A DNA stretch of 55,136 nucleotides from Acidobacteriota bacterium. GTDB lineage: Bacteria; Acidobacteriota; Terriglobia; Terriglobales; Acidobacteriaceae. Both the position numbers and the translations under genes were made by a program. Under the pieces are notes generated by a model that was given only the letters and a program-made list of their open reading frames with translations, ran no database searches and was not told where the DNA came from. Positions 25,261 through 34,867 of the stretch are shown here, in pieces. The stretch spans positions 1-55,136 of the forward strand of contig JAFDVV010000028.1 of assembly GCA_018268775.1 (NCBI GenBank). The letters run 5' to 3'. Each line of letters starts with the position of its first letter. The first letter of the stretch is position 1.

Positions 25261-25659
25261 ATGAAGACGTCAGCTTCAGCGGGACCGGCGCCCGCGCGGA
25301 TCGACGCGAAGATTGCGGAGCTTGGTGACTGGCGCGGTGAGACGCTGGCCAAGGTGCGCGCGATCGTTCTGGGTGCCGCCCCGGAGATCGTGGAGGAGTG
25401 GAAGTGGGCGAAGGCGACGTCGCCGGGTGTGCCGGTGTGGTCGCGCGGCGGGATCGTGTGTACCGGGGAGACCTACAAGAGCGTCGTGAAGCTGACGTTC
25501 GCCAGGGGCGCATCGCTCGACGATCCGAAGGGGCTGTTCAACTCGAGCCTCGATGGAAACGTGCGTCGCGCAATCGATATACGCGAGGGCGAGAAGGTGA
25601 ACGCGGCGGCGTTGAAGGCACTCGTTCGCGCGGCGGTGAAGTTGAATCTGAAGAGCTAG
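25261..25659 (+). CDS. DUF1801 domain protein
   Basis: A 132-residue soluble protein of the YdhG/DUF1801 type: VRAIVLGAAPEIVEEWKWAK, then PVWSRGGIVCTGETYKSVVKLTF and an acidic C-terminal helix. The fold is a small alpha/beta domain of unknown biochemical role. ATG 25261 gives the standard N-terminus. A family-1 fragment immediately precedes it, so its promoter must lie in or next to the repeat. Confidence 0.82.
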   Translation: MKTSASAGPAPARIDAKIAELGDWRGETLAKVRAIVLGAAPEIVEEWKWAKATSPGVPVWSRGGIVCTGETYKSVVKLTFARGASLDDPKGLFNSSLDGNVRRAIDIREGEKVNAAALKALVRAAVKLNLKS

Positions 25660-25850
25660 ATGGGCCGGGGAGCACCTGAAAGCCTTTGAAGCGGGGCCCT
25701 TCGCTGGGCGAAAGCACCCGGGCGCGGGGTGCGGTGCCTTACAAGGTAACTTCAAATCTCACACTAAAAGATGATTGCCGCGCCGCCGCGCCTGTGCGAG
25801 AGTATCTCCCAACGATCTTCGAATTACGGCACAGAAGTGAGTTGCACGGC

Positions 25851-26327
25851 ATGTTTGTCATCAGGGACTGTGAGCACGTAAACGCCCCGATCGAACGCTG
25901 TTTTCGGCTATCGACCCATCTTGGGCTGATGGCCGGCAGCTTTGGCATGACCCCTGTCTCGCGCGCAGGCGCGAGATCCGAGGGCCTGCTGGACTCCGGC
26001 GACCGGGTTGTCTGGTACGGCTGGAAGTTCGGCCTGCCGCATGTGCATGAGAGCAGGGTCGCCACCTTCGATCCGCCGCACACTTTTTGCGACGCCATGG
26101 AGCGCGGGCGCTTCAAGCGATTCGAGCAGGAGTTCAACTTCAGCGAGGTGGCCGGGCACACGCTTGTGCTCGGCTATGTGCGCTACTCCATGTACCTGGG
26201 CCCGGTTGGCAGAATGGCGGGCCGCCGTGTGGTGCTGCCGCACATGGTCAAGCTGCTGCGCGCGCGTCTGGCGCTGTTGAAACAGGTTGCCGAGAGCGAG
26301 CAGTGGCGGCAGTATCTGCCTGAGTGA
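25851..26327 (+). CDS. SRPBCC (START-like) ligand-binding protein
   Basis: A 158-residue protein of the polyketide cyclase/dehydrase type: FVIRDCEHVNAPIERCFRLS as first strand and helix, a WYGWKFGLPHVHESRVATFD middle, then FKRFEQEFNFSEVAGHTLVLGYVRYSMYLGPVG and a long C-terminal helix. It makes a hydrophobic pocket, possibly for lipids or aromatic ligands. The start 25851 is where the domain begins; upstream codons would give an unrelated extension. Function unknown. Confidence 0.75.
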   Translation: MFVIRDCEHVNAPIERCFRLSTHLGLMAGSFGMTPVSRAGARSEGLLDSGDRVVWYGWKFGLPHVHESRVATFDPPHTFCDAMERGRFKRFEQEFNFSEVAGHTLVLGYVRYSMYLGPVGRMAGRRVVLPHMVKLLRARLALLKQVAESEQWRQYLPE

Positions 26328-26407
26328 AGGCAGGTAAGCTGCTCTGAAAAACCAAATGCAGGGATCCCTCCCGTTCGGCCCGCCTTCCTTTGGGTGGAGT
26401 GCTGGAT

Positions 26408-26453
26408 CCTGTGTCGCCCCCTCGGCGGTCTGCTTGGTTGCTGCTATTTACCT
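26408..26453 (+). repeat. Truncated family-2 repeat
   Basis: Only the left half is present (GTGTCGCCCCCTCGGCGGT to CTGCTATTTACCTA). The hairpin half is missing where the 125-bp element begins. Confidence 0.7.
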
Positions 26454-26577
26454 AGGGAACCTCTGATTGAGTCCTGTTTTGTTAAGGGCACGGCTTCAGC
26501 CGTGCCGTAAACACTGCAAAAATCAAAGGGGCTTTAGCCCCTGAGGTACGCTTGCAGAACTTAATCAGAGCATCCCT
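26454..26577. mobile_element. MITE-like element with terminal inverted repeats
   Basis: Ends GGGAACCTCTGATTGAGTCC and AACTTAATCAGAGCATCCC are inverted repeats (18 of 23 positions match over the full ends). Inside are two hairpins: GGCACGGCTTCAGCCGTGCC (26487-26506) and AGGGGCTTTAGCCCCT (26527-26542). It has no coding capacity. It abuts a family-2 repeat exactly where that repeat is truncated. Confidence 0.7.
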
Positions 26578-26616
26578 GCTGGGTGTCATCGAATTTGCCA
26601 TCTGCAAAAGAAAAGA

Positions 26617-26783
26617 TGTGTCATTTCGACCGCGGCATCACACAGCTTTATCGTGAGATGCGGGGTGAAAGAAACCTGCTTTCTACCGCGGACCTCCCGG
26701 CATAAAGCAAACCGCAGGTTCTTCGGCATAGGAGCGCAAGAAAGCAGGTCCCTCCACTCCGCTGCGCTCCGGCCGGGATGACC
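26617..26783. repeat. Family-1 repeat (TCATTTCGACCG variant)
   Basis: Left end GTGTCATTTCGACCGCGG, centre with GAAACCTGCTTTC and GAAAGCAGGTCCCTCC, right end GCTCCGGCCGGGATGAC. Confidence 0.7.
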
Positions 26784-26825
26784 CCGATTCAGGCATGAGT
26801 AGAAGATCGAAACCCGCCCCACGAT

Positions 26826-26964
26826 CTGTCATTCCGACCGGAGGCCCGAAGGGCCGCAGTGGAGGAACCTGCTTTCTCATCTTTGCGAAAGAGGCTGAAC
26901 CGGCTGTCGGCATCGTTGAAACAGCAGGTCCCTCCACTCCGCTGCGCTCCGGCCGGGACGACAA
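26826..26964. repeat. Family-1 repeat (second copy)
   Basis: Left end CTGTCATTCCGACCGGAGGC, centre GGAACCTGCTTTC and CAGCAGGTCCCTCC, right end GCTCCGGCCGGGACGAC. Its right half is nearly identical to that of the copy 160 bp upstream. Confidence 0.75.
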
Positions 26965-27053
26965 TAAATACCTCTCGTTCCGAGAAACCAATTTTGACGG
27001 CACTCCCCGGGCCTTCGGCCCTTTGCAGTTGTGGTCGCTTCGCGCGAAGCCTT

Positions 27054-27524
27054 CTACGACCGCCGGTTCCAGGGCATGCGGCCCAGCAGCGAAGCCATCA
27101 TGCAGATGTCGCTGATGCCGGCGAAGACCAGTCCCGCGCCGACGGCGGCGGTGGCGAGCAGGAAGTATCGCGAGACGGCCGCAGCCAGCACCAGCGTGAG
27201 CAGCACCAGCGACCCTGCGGCGATGCGGACCTGGCGCTCGAGCGACCACGGCCTGCGCGCGATCGAGACCAGCGGCTTGCCCTGCTCGCGCCATGCCTCG
27301 ATGCCCCCGGCGAGCACCTCGACGCTGAGGAAGCCGCGGGAGGCGAGCAGACGTCTCGCCTCCTCGGCCCTGCGGCCGCTGCGGCAGACGAGCATCACGG
27401 GCTGCGCGCGCTCCCATGCTGCACTCGCCTCGGCCAGCGTACCGAGCGGCGTCAGCTCGGAGCCCGCGATGTGGCCGCCTGCAAACTCCGGGTACTCGCG
27501 AACGTCGATCCACCGTGGGTCCAT
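27054..27524 (-). CDS. YgaP-like rhodanese with membrane anchor
   Basis: A 156-residue protein. Residues 1-95 are a rhodanese domain: RWIDVREYPEFAGGHIAGS and the active loop VCRSGRR with catalytic Cys47. The C-terminus has two transmembrane helices ending CMMASLLGRMPWN, the DUF2892-type tail of YgaP. YgaP is a membrane sulfurtransferase whose Cys carries persulfide. The start at 27524 lies behind GGGAGGAGAAAG. It is transcribed divergently from an ArsR gene that leads into a CstB-like gene, placing it in a sulfide/persulfide handling locus. Confidence 0.9.
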   Translation of the reverse strand: MDPRWIDVREYPEFAGGHIAGSELTPLGTLAEASAAWERAQPVMLVCRSGRRAEEARRLLASRGFLSVEVLAGGIEAWREQGKPLVSIARRPWSLERQVRIAAGSLVLLTLVLAAAVSRYFLLATAAVGAGLVFAGISDICMMASLLGRMPWNRRS

Positions 27525-27542
27525 CTTTCTCCTCCCAACAAC

Positions 27543-27574
27543 ATCATTATATGATTGTATGGTAATATAACGAT
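27543..27574. promoter_or_regulatory. Probable ArsR operator between divergent genes
   Basis: ATCATTATATGAT (27543-27555) and GTAATATAACGAT (27562-27574) are two near-identical 13-bp AT-rich motifs in opposite orientation, between the two divergent start codons and abutting the arsR start. The position suits control of both promoters. Confidence 0.6.
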
Positions 27575-27948
27575 ATGAAAACGGCAACGGACGGACTGCC
27601 GATGAATGGCGCGATGCTTGAGCTGGTGGCGCGGCGCTTCCGCATCCTCGGCGAGCCCTGCCGCCTGCGCATCCTGCAGCAGCTTGAGCGGGGCGAGCAC
27701 TCCGTCGGCGCGCTGGTCGAGGCGCTCGACGGCAATCAGCCCAACATCTCGCGCCATCTCCAGGTGCTGTACGAGGCGGGGCTGGTGGGCCGCAGGCGCG
27801 ACGGGACGTCGGTGCTCTACGCCATCGGCGACCCGTTCATCTTCAAGCTCTGCGACCTTGTATGCCGCAGTACACGGCAGCGGACGCAACGGTCGCTCGA
27901 CGAGCTGCAAGGAGTATCTTCTCTACGGAGCGCGCAAAGGAGCAGGCG

Positions 27949-27952
<4 letters not shown>
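27575..27952 (+). CDS. ArsR-family regulator, possible persulfide sensor
   Basis: A 125-residue winged helix protein: RILGEPCRLRILQQLERGEH and QPNISRHLQVLYEAGLVGRR are the ArsR helix-turn-helix. Cysteines are Cys29 (in EPCRLR) and Cys93 and Cys97 (in KLCDLVC of the last helix). BigR/SqrR-type regulators sense persulfide through a Cys in the RLxIL region and one in the last helix; here the first is shifted to the EPC position. The stop overlaps the next start by four bases (ATGA), so it is coupled to the persulfide dioxygenase-rhodanese. The locus suggests it responds to sulfur species rather than arsenic. A second ATG is available nine codons in. Confidence 0.85.
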
Positions 27953-29349
<1,397 letters not shown>

Positions 29350-29411
29350 GGCGAGGAGATTGGGTCAGTTTGAAGATCCCCACGGGCCACAGCCGTCGGT
29401 GTCCGGTGCCG

Positions 29412-29450
29412 GGTGCCCATAGCTGGCGGACTCATCGCCAGATGTGGGAA
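29412..29450. repeat. Family-3 hairpin repeat
   Basis: GCCCATAGCTGGCGGACTCA and TCGCCAGATGTGGGA pair. It reads through into a downstream membrane-protein frame and would add a spurious N-terminus. Confidence 0.65.
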
Positions 29451-29484
29451 GATTTGCTGCATACCAACGCTTGCAGAGGCCGCA

Positions 29485-30204
29485 TTGCCGACAGCCACCG
29501 CTACACCGAGCGAAACCCGGCTCTACCCGCGCGCGCAGTGGTACTTTCTCGCCGCCATCGTCACCACGTGGATCGGCTTCTCGCGCAGCTACTTTCTTCG
29601 CATCGGTCACGCCACCGTCTACCAGCACATTCATGGGGCCACGGCGGGGCTGTGGATGACACTGCTCTTCGTCCAGCCAATGCTTTACCAGCGCGGGCAG
29701 CTTGCGCTGCATCGCCGTCTCGGACGCCTTGGCGTCTTCGTTCTGCTCCCCGCTCTGCTTATGGGTGGAGCGCTGATGGTGCACAACATGGTGAAGCACC
29801 AGGCCGGATATCCGCCTGGGATGGTGTACACGCTCAGCTATCTGGATGCGTGGTCGCTGCTGCTGCTGGCGCTCTTCGCGGGGCTCGCCGTTCGCTATGC
29901 GCACGATACCGGCCTGCACGCCCGCTACATGAGCTGCACAGTACTCGCTCTTCTGCCGCCCGCGCTCACCCGCGCTCTGACGCTCGTACCCGGACTCGAC
30001 AGCATGACGATAAGTATCGATATCAGTTACATATCGATGGTCGCCATCCTGTGCCTGCTTGTCCTCGACGACCGTCGTCAGGGGCGCGTCCGCGCGGCCT
30101 ACCCTCTGGCCATCGCGTGCTTCGCACCGATGGTGCTCACGATGAATGCGGCCGGCCACTGGCAGTGGTGGCATCGGCTCGCCGATCGTTATGCGGCCTT
30201 CTAA
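29485..30204 (+). CDS. Multi-pass membrane protein of unknown function
   Basis: About 239 residues with roughly seven transmembrane helices. A conserved-looking histidine pattern lies between helices two and three: TVYQHIHGATAGLWM and LALHRRLGRLGVF. This resembles DUF2306-like proteins where His residues may bind heme, but I cannot assign it. TTG at 29485 is preferred, behind AGAGG (29475-29479), because the longer frame would begin inside the family-3 repeat. It lies downstream of the sulfur genes by 135 bp and could be part of their transcript. Confidence 0.7.
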   Translation: MPTATATPSETRLYPRAQWYFLAAIVTTWIGFSRSYFLRIGHATVYQHIHGATAGLWMTLLFVQPMLYQRGQLALHRRLGRLGVFVLLPALLMGGALMVHNMVKHQAGYPPGMVYTLSYLDAWSLLLLALFAGLAVRYAHDTGLHARYMSCTVLALLPPALTRALTLVPGLDSMTISIDISYISMVAILCLLVLDDRRQGRVRAAYPLAIACFAPMVLTMNAAGHWQWWHRLADRYAAF

Positions 30205-30221
30205 AATAGCCTGAAATGTAT

Positions 30222-30365
30222 TCAGGGTTCGCGCTCTGGCGCGAATGATCCCACACATGCCGCGATGAAGCTGCGTCATGTATGGGGCACCCGATCAGTG
30301 GCATTCCTGAGGTTTTCTGAAAGCCCACATCTGGCGATGAGGCCGCCAGATGCGGGGCACCGGCA
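30222..30365. repeat. Composite family-4 plus family-3 repeat
   Basis: Family-4 (GCGCTCTGGCGCGAATGATC, ACATGCCGCGATGAAGCTGC, ATGTATGGGGCACCC) is followed after about 25 bp by a family-3 hairpin (CCACATCTGGCGATGAGGCC, GCCAGATGCGGGGCACC). Confidence 0.65.
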
Positions 30366-30399
30366 CTCCCCGGGCCTTTCAAGCCAGCCACCAGAGCTG

Positions 30400-31773
30400 C
30401 TACGCCTTCTTTGCAGCGGAGAAGATCTCCACTAGGCGATCGGCGATGTACTTGTCCTCGCCGTCCTTCAACTGCCACATGGCGAAGCCGAAGGTCGCCG
30501 GGTCCTGCTGGAAGCGGCGGCGGCGTTCCGGAGGATGTGCCGGTGCGTCGGGGTTGCGTCCGCGCATGCCCATCGAGTCGGCGTTCATGCTGCCGATGCC
30601 CACGGGCTTGGTCTCGGCAAGCTGCTTCATCACGTCCTGCGCCGTGAGGTTGACCTTGGTCTGGTCGATCTTCCAGCTATAGTGCGGTGTCACATTGCCC
30701 AGGGCGTTCGGGTTGAACTGGCGGGGCAGCGCCGTCACGCCAAACTTCTCCACCGCCTTCGTGATCACGGCGGCACGATCGTCGTAGCTCTTCACCACGG
30801 CGTCGTAGTCCTGGTCGACGAACATCTCCAGCGCCTTCAGCAGCGCGAAGATCTGCTCCTTGCCCACCTTGCAGGCGCGGCCGATGCGGTCTTCCTGCGG
30901 GCTCATGTTCATCTGCGCCCAGCGGATCAACTGCTCCTTGCCGATCAGAACGCCCGTCGACTGCGGGCCGCAGATGTCCTTGCCGCCCGAGAAGGCGACG
31001 AAGTCCCAACCCTGCGCCGGATACTCCCACAGCCGCTCCTTCGGCGGAACGTCGGCGGAGGCGTCGTTGAAGGTGTAGATGCCTGCCTTCTTCGCGATCT
31101 CGATCATCTCCGGCCCGCTTACCTTGCCCATGTTCGACTGGATATTGATGTAGTGCATCGCCAGCGTCTTTGGGTTGATGGCGTTGATCATCTGATCCTT
31201 CGTCTCCACCTCGACCAGCGACACGCCCGTCTGGCGGACCTGGTGGTCGAAGGGATTGCGGTGGGCCTTCTGGATGATGACCTCATTCTTGGGGAAGCCC
31301 GTCAGATCGGGCACCTTGCTCAACCTCGGCTCCAGGTCTTCGGTCAGCATGCCTGCGTAGGCCACCACAATGGCCGCCGCCACGCCGCCCGTCACCAGAC
31401 CGGTGTAGCCGGCGGGCGTCTTACACAGCTTTTCGATGTAGCGGCCGGCCGCGACCTCGAGGTCGTTGATCATCACGAAGTGCTGGTTGCCCTGACGCAT
31501 CAGCTCCATCACCTCGGGCTTCATCACCGAGCCGCCGATGACGGTCACGGTGCCCACGATGTTGACCAGCGGCTTGACGCCCAGCTCGGCGTAGACGTCG
31601 CCCGTCGACCCAAGACCCTTGGTGATCGGAACGATCGCGTGACCGTCGACGCCGTGCTTCTCGTCCTTCTGCTTCTTCTCGGCCTGTGCCCCCTTCGGTG
31701 CAAGCAGGCTGCCGGTAGCGGCTCCCATGGTTCCCAGAAACGACCGGCGGTTCCAACGTGACTTCAGACTCAT
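30400..31773 (-). CDS. Tat-exported SelA/aminotransferase-V-like PLP enzyme
   Basis: A 457-residue protein. Twin-arginine signal NRRSFLGTMGAATGSLLAP (residues 8 on). Fold type I PLP enzyme of the SelA/D-glucosaminate-6-phosphate ammonia-lyase group: GYTGLVTGGVAAAIVVA (phosphate-binding region), FNDASADV (Asp237, cofactor ring) and FSGGKDICGPQSTG (Lys265, Schiff base). The reaction is not identifiable; ammonia-lyase or racemase-type chemistry on amino sugars or amino acids is likely from the family. It sits 50 bp downstream of a Tat-exported RidA gene, a partner that could clear enamine products. GGGAAGGG precedes the start. Confidence 0.85.
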   Translation of the reverse strand: MSLKSRWNRRSFLGTMGAATGSLLAPKGAQAEKKQKDEKHGVDGHAIVPITKGLGSTGDVYAELGVKPLVNIVGTVTVIGGSVMKPEVMELMRQGNQHFVMINDLEVAAGRYIEKLCKTPAGYTGLVTGGVAAAIVVAYAGMLTEDLEPRLSKVPDLTGFPKNEVIIQKAHRNPFDHQVRQTGVSLVEVETKDQMINAINPKTLAMHYINIQSNMGKVSGPEMIEIAKKAGIYTFNDASADVPPKERLWEYPAQGWDFVAFSGGKDICGPQSTGVLIGKEQLIRWAQMNMSPQEDRIGRACKVGKEQIFALLKALEMFVDQDYDAVVKSYDDRAAVITKAVEKFGVTALPRQFNPNALGNVTPHYSWKIDQTKVNLTAQDVMKQLAETKPVGIGSMNADSMGMRGRNPDAPAHPPERRRRFQQDPATFGFAMWQLKDGEDKYIADRLVEIFSAAKKA

Positions 31774-31823
31774 ACCAATACCCTTCCCTATCTCTTTAAT
31801 CTCTTAGACGAAGTTCGAAAAAA

Positions 31824-32423
31824 TTAGAGGCCAGCGGGCGGCCTGGCAGCGGCCGGGGCAGCAGGCGCGGCGGGCGCAGCCGACGGATCGACCACCAGAG
31901 CGCTGCCGACCAGCTCGACCAGCGAGTCGCCCGGAATCCACTCCACAGCCATGAAGGCGCGTGAAGGCGCCTTGCCCGGCGAGAAGTACGTGCCGTAGAT
32001 CTTGTTCAACGCCTCATAGTGCTCCTTGTACGAGGCGAATTTGGCGCTGCCCGTCGGCATCGGCATTGAGTCCGCGTGCGGCAGGCAGATGAAGACCTGC
32101 ATGTTCAGGATCGAGTCCATGTTCGACCCTGCCCGCTCGAGCGACTTCTTGAGCGCATCCATCGAGCGCGTCACATGCTTCTCAAACGGGTCGGTGACGG
32201 TGATGTGGTCTTCCTTGCCGAAGCCGTCGTTCGACCCGGTGCCAGAGAAGTAATAAATGCCGTTGTGAATGCGGTTGCCGAACCGCCGCGGCCTCTCGCC
32301 CGCGGGCGCGCCCGGTGCTGCCGCCGCGGGGGCCTGCTGTGCAAACAGCTTTGTGCCCGCCATCGCCGCCGCCACCATCGAGGCGGCTTTTCCAAAAAAC
32401 CTACGCCGGGAGTTGCTTTCCAT
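31824..32423 (-). CDS. Tat-exported RidA-family protein (SelA-like partner)
   Basis: A 199-residue protein with twin-arginine signal SRRRFFGKAASMVAAA (residues 5 on) and an Ala/Pro/Gly linker. RidA fold: RIHNGIYYFSGTG, VTRSMDALKKSLERAGSNMDSIL, PHADSMPMP, and PSRAFMAVEWIP where the Arg corresponds to the RidA substrate-binding arginine. The last 22 residues are Ala/Pro repeats. Upstream of the SelA-like gene in the same operon. Imine-hydrolysing activity in the periplasm is an inference. The start is set by GGAGGAG three bases before ATG. Confidence 0.85.
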   Translation of the reverse strand: MESNSRRRFFGKAASMVAAAMAGTKLFAQQAPAAAAPGAPAGERPRRFGNRIHNGIYYFSGTGSNDGFGKEDHITVTDPFEKHVTRSMDALKKSLERAGSNMDSILNMQVFICLPHADSMPMPTGSAKFASYKEHYEALNKIYGTYFSPGKAPSRAFMAVEWIPGDSLVELVGSALVVDPSAAPAAPAAPAAARPPAGL

Positions 32424-32611
32424 TGACTCCTCCAATTCGCGAGATCGAGATTTCGTCCTGCCGAAGCAGACCGCAGGCAAGCCCGCACAGCTCAAAGCAA
32501 GTGTGCCGGAATGATACGAGTCCACACCATCGATTGACTACGGACAATTGACGTAGCCGTGGCCCCGTCGGACAATTACCCCGCCGCGCTCTTATCCTTA
32601 CAATTCTTATA

Positions 32612-32748
32612 AAGTGTCATCCTGAGCGAAGCGCAAAGCGCAAAGTCGAAGGACCTGCATTTGCATCCTACTAAGCGAACACCCCAAACCGACACTAAAG
32701 AATGCAGGTCCTTCGACTTTGCTACGCTTCGCGCAGGATGACAAAGTT
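32612..32748. repeat. Family-1 repeat, long reference copy
   Basis: GTGTCATCCTGAGCGAAGC and AAGTCGAAGGACCTGCATT at the left; AATGCAGGTCCTTCGACTTT and CTTCGCGCAGGATGACAAA at the right. A near-perfect long inverted repeat of about 50 bp per arm. Confidence 0.92.
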
Positions 32749-32868
32749 TTAGGTAATTCGCAGGTTTGTAAACGATTGCGCTGGACACAGCCGCCATGTG
32801 CCAAGGTCTCGCTTCCCAAGCGCTCGAAGCATCTCTCGCCTCCTCTACAATGACAAAACGGAGGCTCC

Positions 32869-33861
32869 TTGAAGTTTCTCGCCGCCCTTCTTCTCCTTCT
32901 CCTCATCGCCGCAGGCGGTGCGTACTACCTCGCCACCACGCCCTTCGGTCCTTCCCGCGAGACCTTCGTCGAGATTGCCCCGCATACCGCAACCGCGAAC
33001 ATGGCCGAGCAGCTTGAGAAGGCCGGCGTCATCCGCAACCGGTACGTCTTCCAGGCGCTGCGCCTCTACGAGAAGGGTACCCTCAAGGCGGGCGAGTACC
33101 GCTTCGACCACCCCGTGCCCATGACCGAGGTCTACCGCCGCATCGTCCGGGGCGACATCTACACCATCGGCATCACCATCCCCGAGGGGTACAACATCTT
33201 CGACATCGCGCAGGCCATTCAGGACGCCGGCCTCGGCCAGCGCGACGACTTCCTGGCCGCCGAGCGCAAGCATACGGAGCTGATCGCCGAGTGGACCTCG
33301 CAGATCGACCCGGCACATCCGCCTGCCTCGCTTGAGGGCTACCTCTTTCCCGACACCTACCACTTCGCCCGGCATACTCCGGCGCCGGCGATTCTTGCGG
33401 CCATGGTGCGGCGCTTCCGCCAGGTCGCGCAGCAACTCGCACTCAGCGGACCCGAGGTCAACCGCACGGTCATCATGGCCTCGCTGATCGAAAAAGAGGT
33501 CTCGCAGGACGCCGAGCGCCCGCTGGTGGCAGGGGTCTTCGTCAACCGGCTGGCAAAGAACATTCCGCTGGCCACCGACCCAACGGTGATCTACGCGGCG
33601 CTGCTCGACAACCGCTGGCGCGGGACGATCTACGCCTCCGACCTCAAGAACCCCTCGCCGTATAACACCTACGTCCATGCGGGCCTGCCTCCCGGCCCTA
33701 TCGCAAACGCCGGAATGGCGGCGTTTCGCGCGGCGATTCATCCGGCGCAGACCGACTACCTCTACTTCGTCTCCGACGCCCAGGGGCACAGCCGCTTTGC
33801 CGCCAGCCTGAAGGAGCACAACCAGAACGTCGACGCCTACCGCAAGGCGCGGCAGCGCTGA
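32869..33861 (+). CDS. mltG: Endolytic transglycosylase MltG
   Basis: A 330-residue protein with an N-terminal membrane anchor (residues 3-22). A LysM-like domain (NMAEQLEKAGVIRNR) precedes the YceG/MltG domain: TIPEGYNIFDIA, LEGYLFPDTY, MASLIEKE (Glu208 corresponds to the catalytic Glu of the E. coli enzyme), TDPTVIYA and SPYNTYVHAGLPPGPI. It cleaves nascent glycan strands to set their length and acts in the periplasm from the inner membrane. The start is TTG behind GGAGG (32860-32864). Confidence 0.96.
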   Translation: MKFLAALLLLLLIAAGGAYYLATTPFGPSRETFVEIAPHTATANMAEQLEKAGVIRNRYVFQALRLYEKGTLKAGEYRFDHPVPMTEVYRRIVRGDIYTIGITIPEGYNIFDIAQAIQDAGLGQRDDFLAAERKHTELIAEWTSQIDPAHPPASLEGYLFPDTYHFARHTPAPAILAAMVRRFRQVAQQLALSGPEVNRTVIMASLIEKEVSQDAERPLVAGVFVNRLAKNIPLATDPTVIYAALLDNRWRGTIYASDLKNPSPYNTYVHAGLPPGPIANAGMAAFRAAIHPAQTDYLYFVSDAQGHSRFAASLKEHNQNVDAYRKARQR

Positions 33862-33960
33862 TGGCGATTTTTTGGAGAACCCTAAACCCTCGTCCTTCAT
33901 CTATATACCGTGGCAGACAGGCTGAAACTCTCTGGACGGATATACTAAAACTTCGTGGAA

Positions 33961-34851
33961 ATGAAGATACGACAAGCCTTAGCGTTGGCGACCGTGGCTA
34001 TTCTGCCATCGCTGACCGGGTGTCTCAGTCACACCCGTGCCGTCCCCAGGACGCGTGTCGCCGACGTGATTATGAGCACGTCGCTCGATTCGATGGCGGG
34101 TCAGATCAACACCCGCTTCAACGCGATCGACACCTTCAACGCCGCGGTTGAGATCTCGGCCACTACCGGCGGCGGCTTGCAGGGCAAAGAGACCCAGTCG
34201 CTCGCCTTCTCCGGCTACATCCTGATGCGCAAGCCGGAGTTTCTGCGCGTGCTTCTGCTGCTCCCCGTCGTGCGCACCCAGGCGTTGGACATGGTCTCCG
34301 ACGGCAGCAACTTCAAGCTCTTCATCCCTCCGCGCAAACGCGCGATCGTCGGGTCGAATACCCTTACGACCACATCGAAGAACGGGCTTGAAAACCTGCG
34401 CCCCGACGTCATCTTCGACTCGATGTTCATCCAGGGGCCTGACGAGAAGCAGATCCTCTCGATGACCACCGACATTCGCGTGATCGAGAGCGGTAAAAAG
34501 AAAAAAGACCTGATCGAGGAGCCTGCCTACGCGGTGCAGATTCTCAGCAAGCCTGAAGGCACAGACCGCACGGTCAGCACGATTCGCGTCATCCACATCA
34601 ACTCGACCGACCTGCTGCCGTACCAGCAGGACATCTACGACGCCGACGGCAAGGTGATCACCAAAGCCTACTACTCGGACTACCAGTACTACGGCACGAC
34701 CCCATTTCCATCGAAGATCGTCGTCGAGCGGCCGCGCGACCACTACTCGCTGACGATCAACATCACCAAGCTGACGCTGAACGGCCACCTGGACGACGAC
34801 CAGTTCGAACTGAAGATTCCCGAAGGCATCAACATCGAGACGCTGAAGTAA
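33961..34851 (+). CDS. LolA-like/DUF4292-type lipoprotein
   Basis: A 296-residue lipoprotein: signal peptide ending LPSLTGC (lipobox, Cys about residue 21). The mature part is a long beta-rich domain, e.g. SLAFSGYILMRKPEFLRVLL and SDGSNFKLFIPPRKRAIVG, resembling the half-barrel LolA/LolB fold of outer-membrane lipoprotein carriers. Downstream of mltG by 99 bp, so possibly co-transcribed. A GTG two codons upstream is possible. Role in lipoprotein trafficking is inferred only from fold-like patterns. Confidence 0.72.
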   Translation: MKIRQALALATVAILPSLTGCLSHTRAVPRTRVADVIMSTSLDSMAGQINTRFNAIDTFNAAVEISATTGGGLQGKETQSLAFSGYILMRKPEFLRVLLLLPVVRTQALDMVSDGSNFKLFIPPRKRAIVGSNTLTTTSKNGLENLRPDVIFDSMFIQGPDEKQILSMTTDIRVIESGKKKKDLIEEPAYAVQILSKPEGTDRTVSTIRVIHINSTDLLPYQQDIYDADGKVITKAYYSDYQYYGTTPFPSKIVVERPRDHYSLTINITKLTLNGHLDDDQFELKIPEGINIETLK

Positions 34852-34867
34852 GGCGAAGGTTCGAGGC

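Noticed and set aside
29413..29484. N-terminal extension of the membrane protein at 29485
   Set aside because: These codons translate the family-3 repeat, and a better-placed TTG with AGAGG lies downstream.
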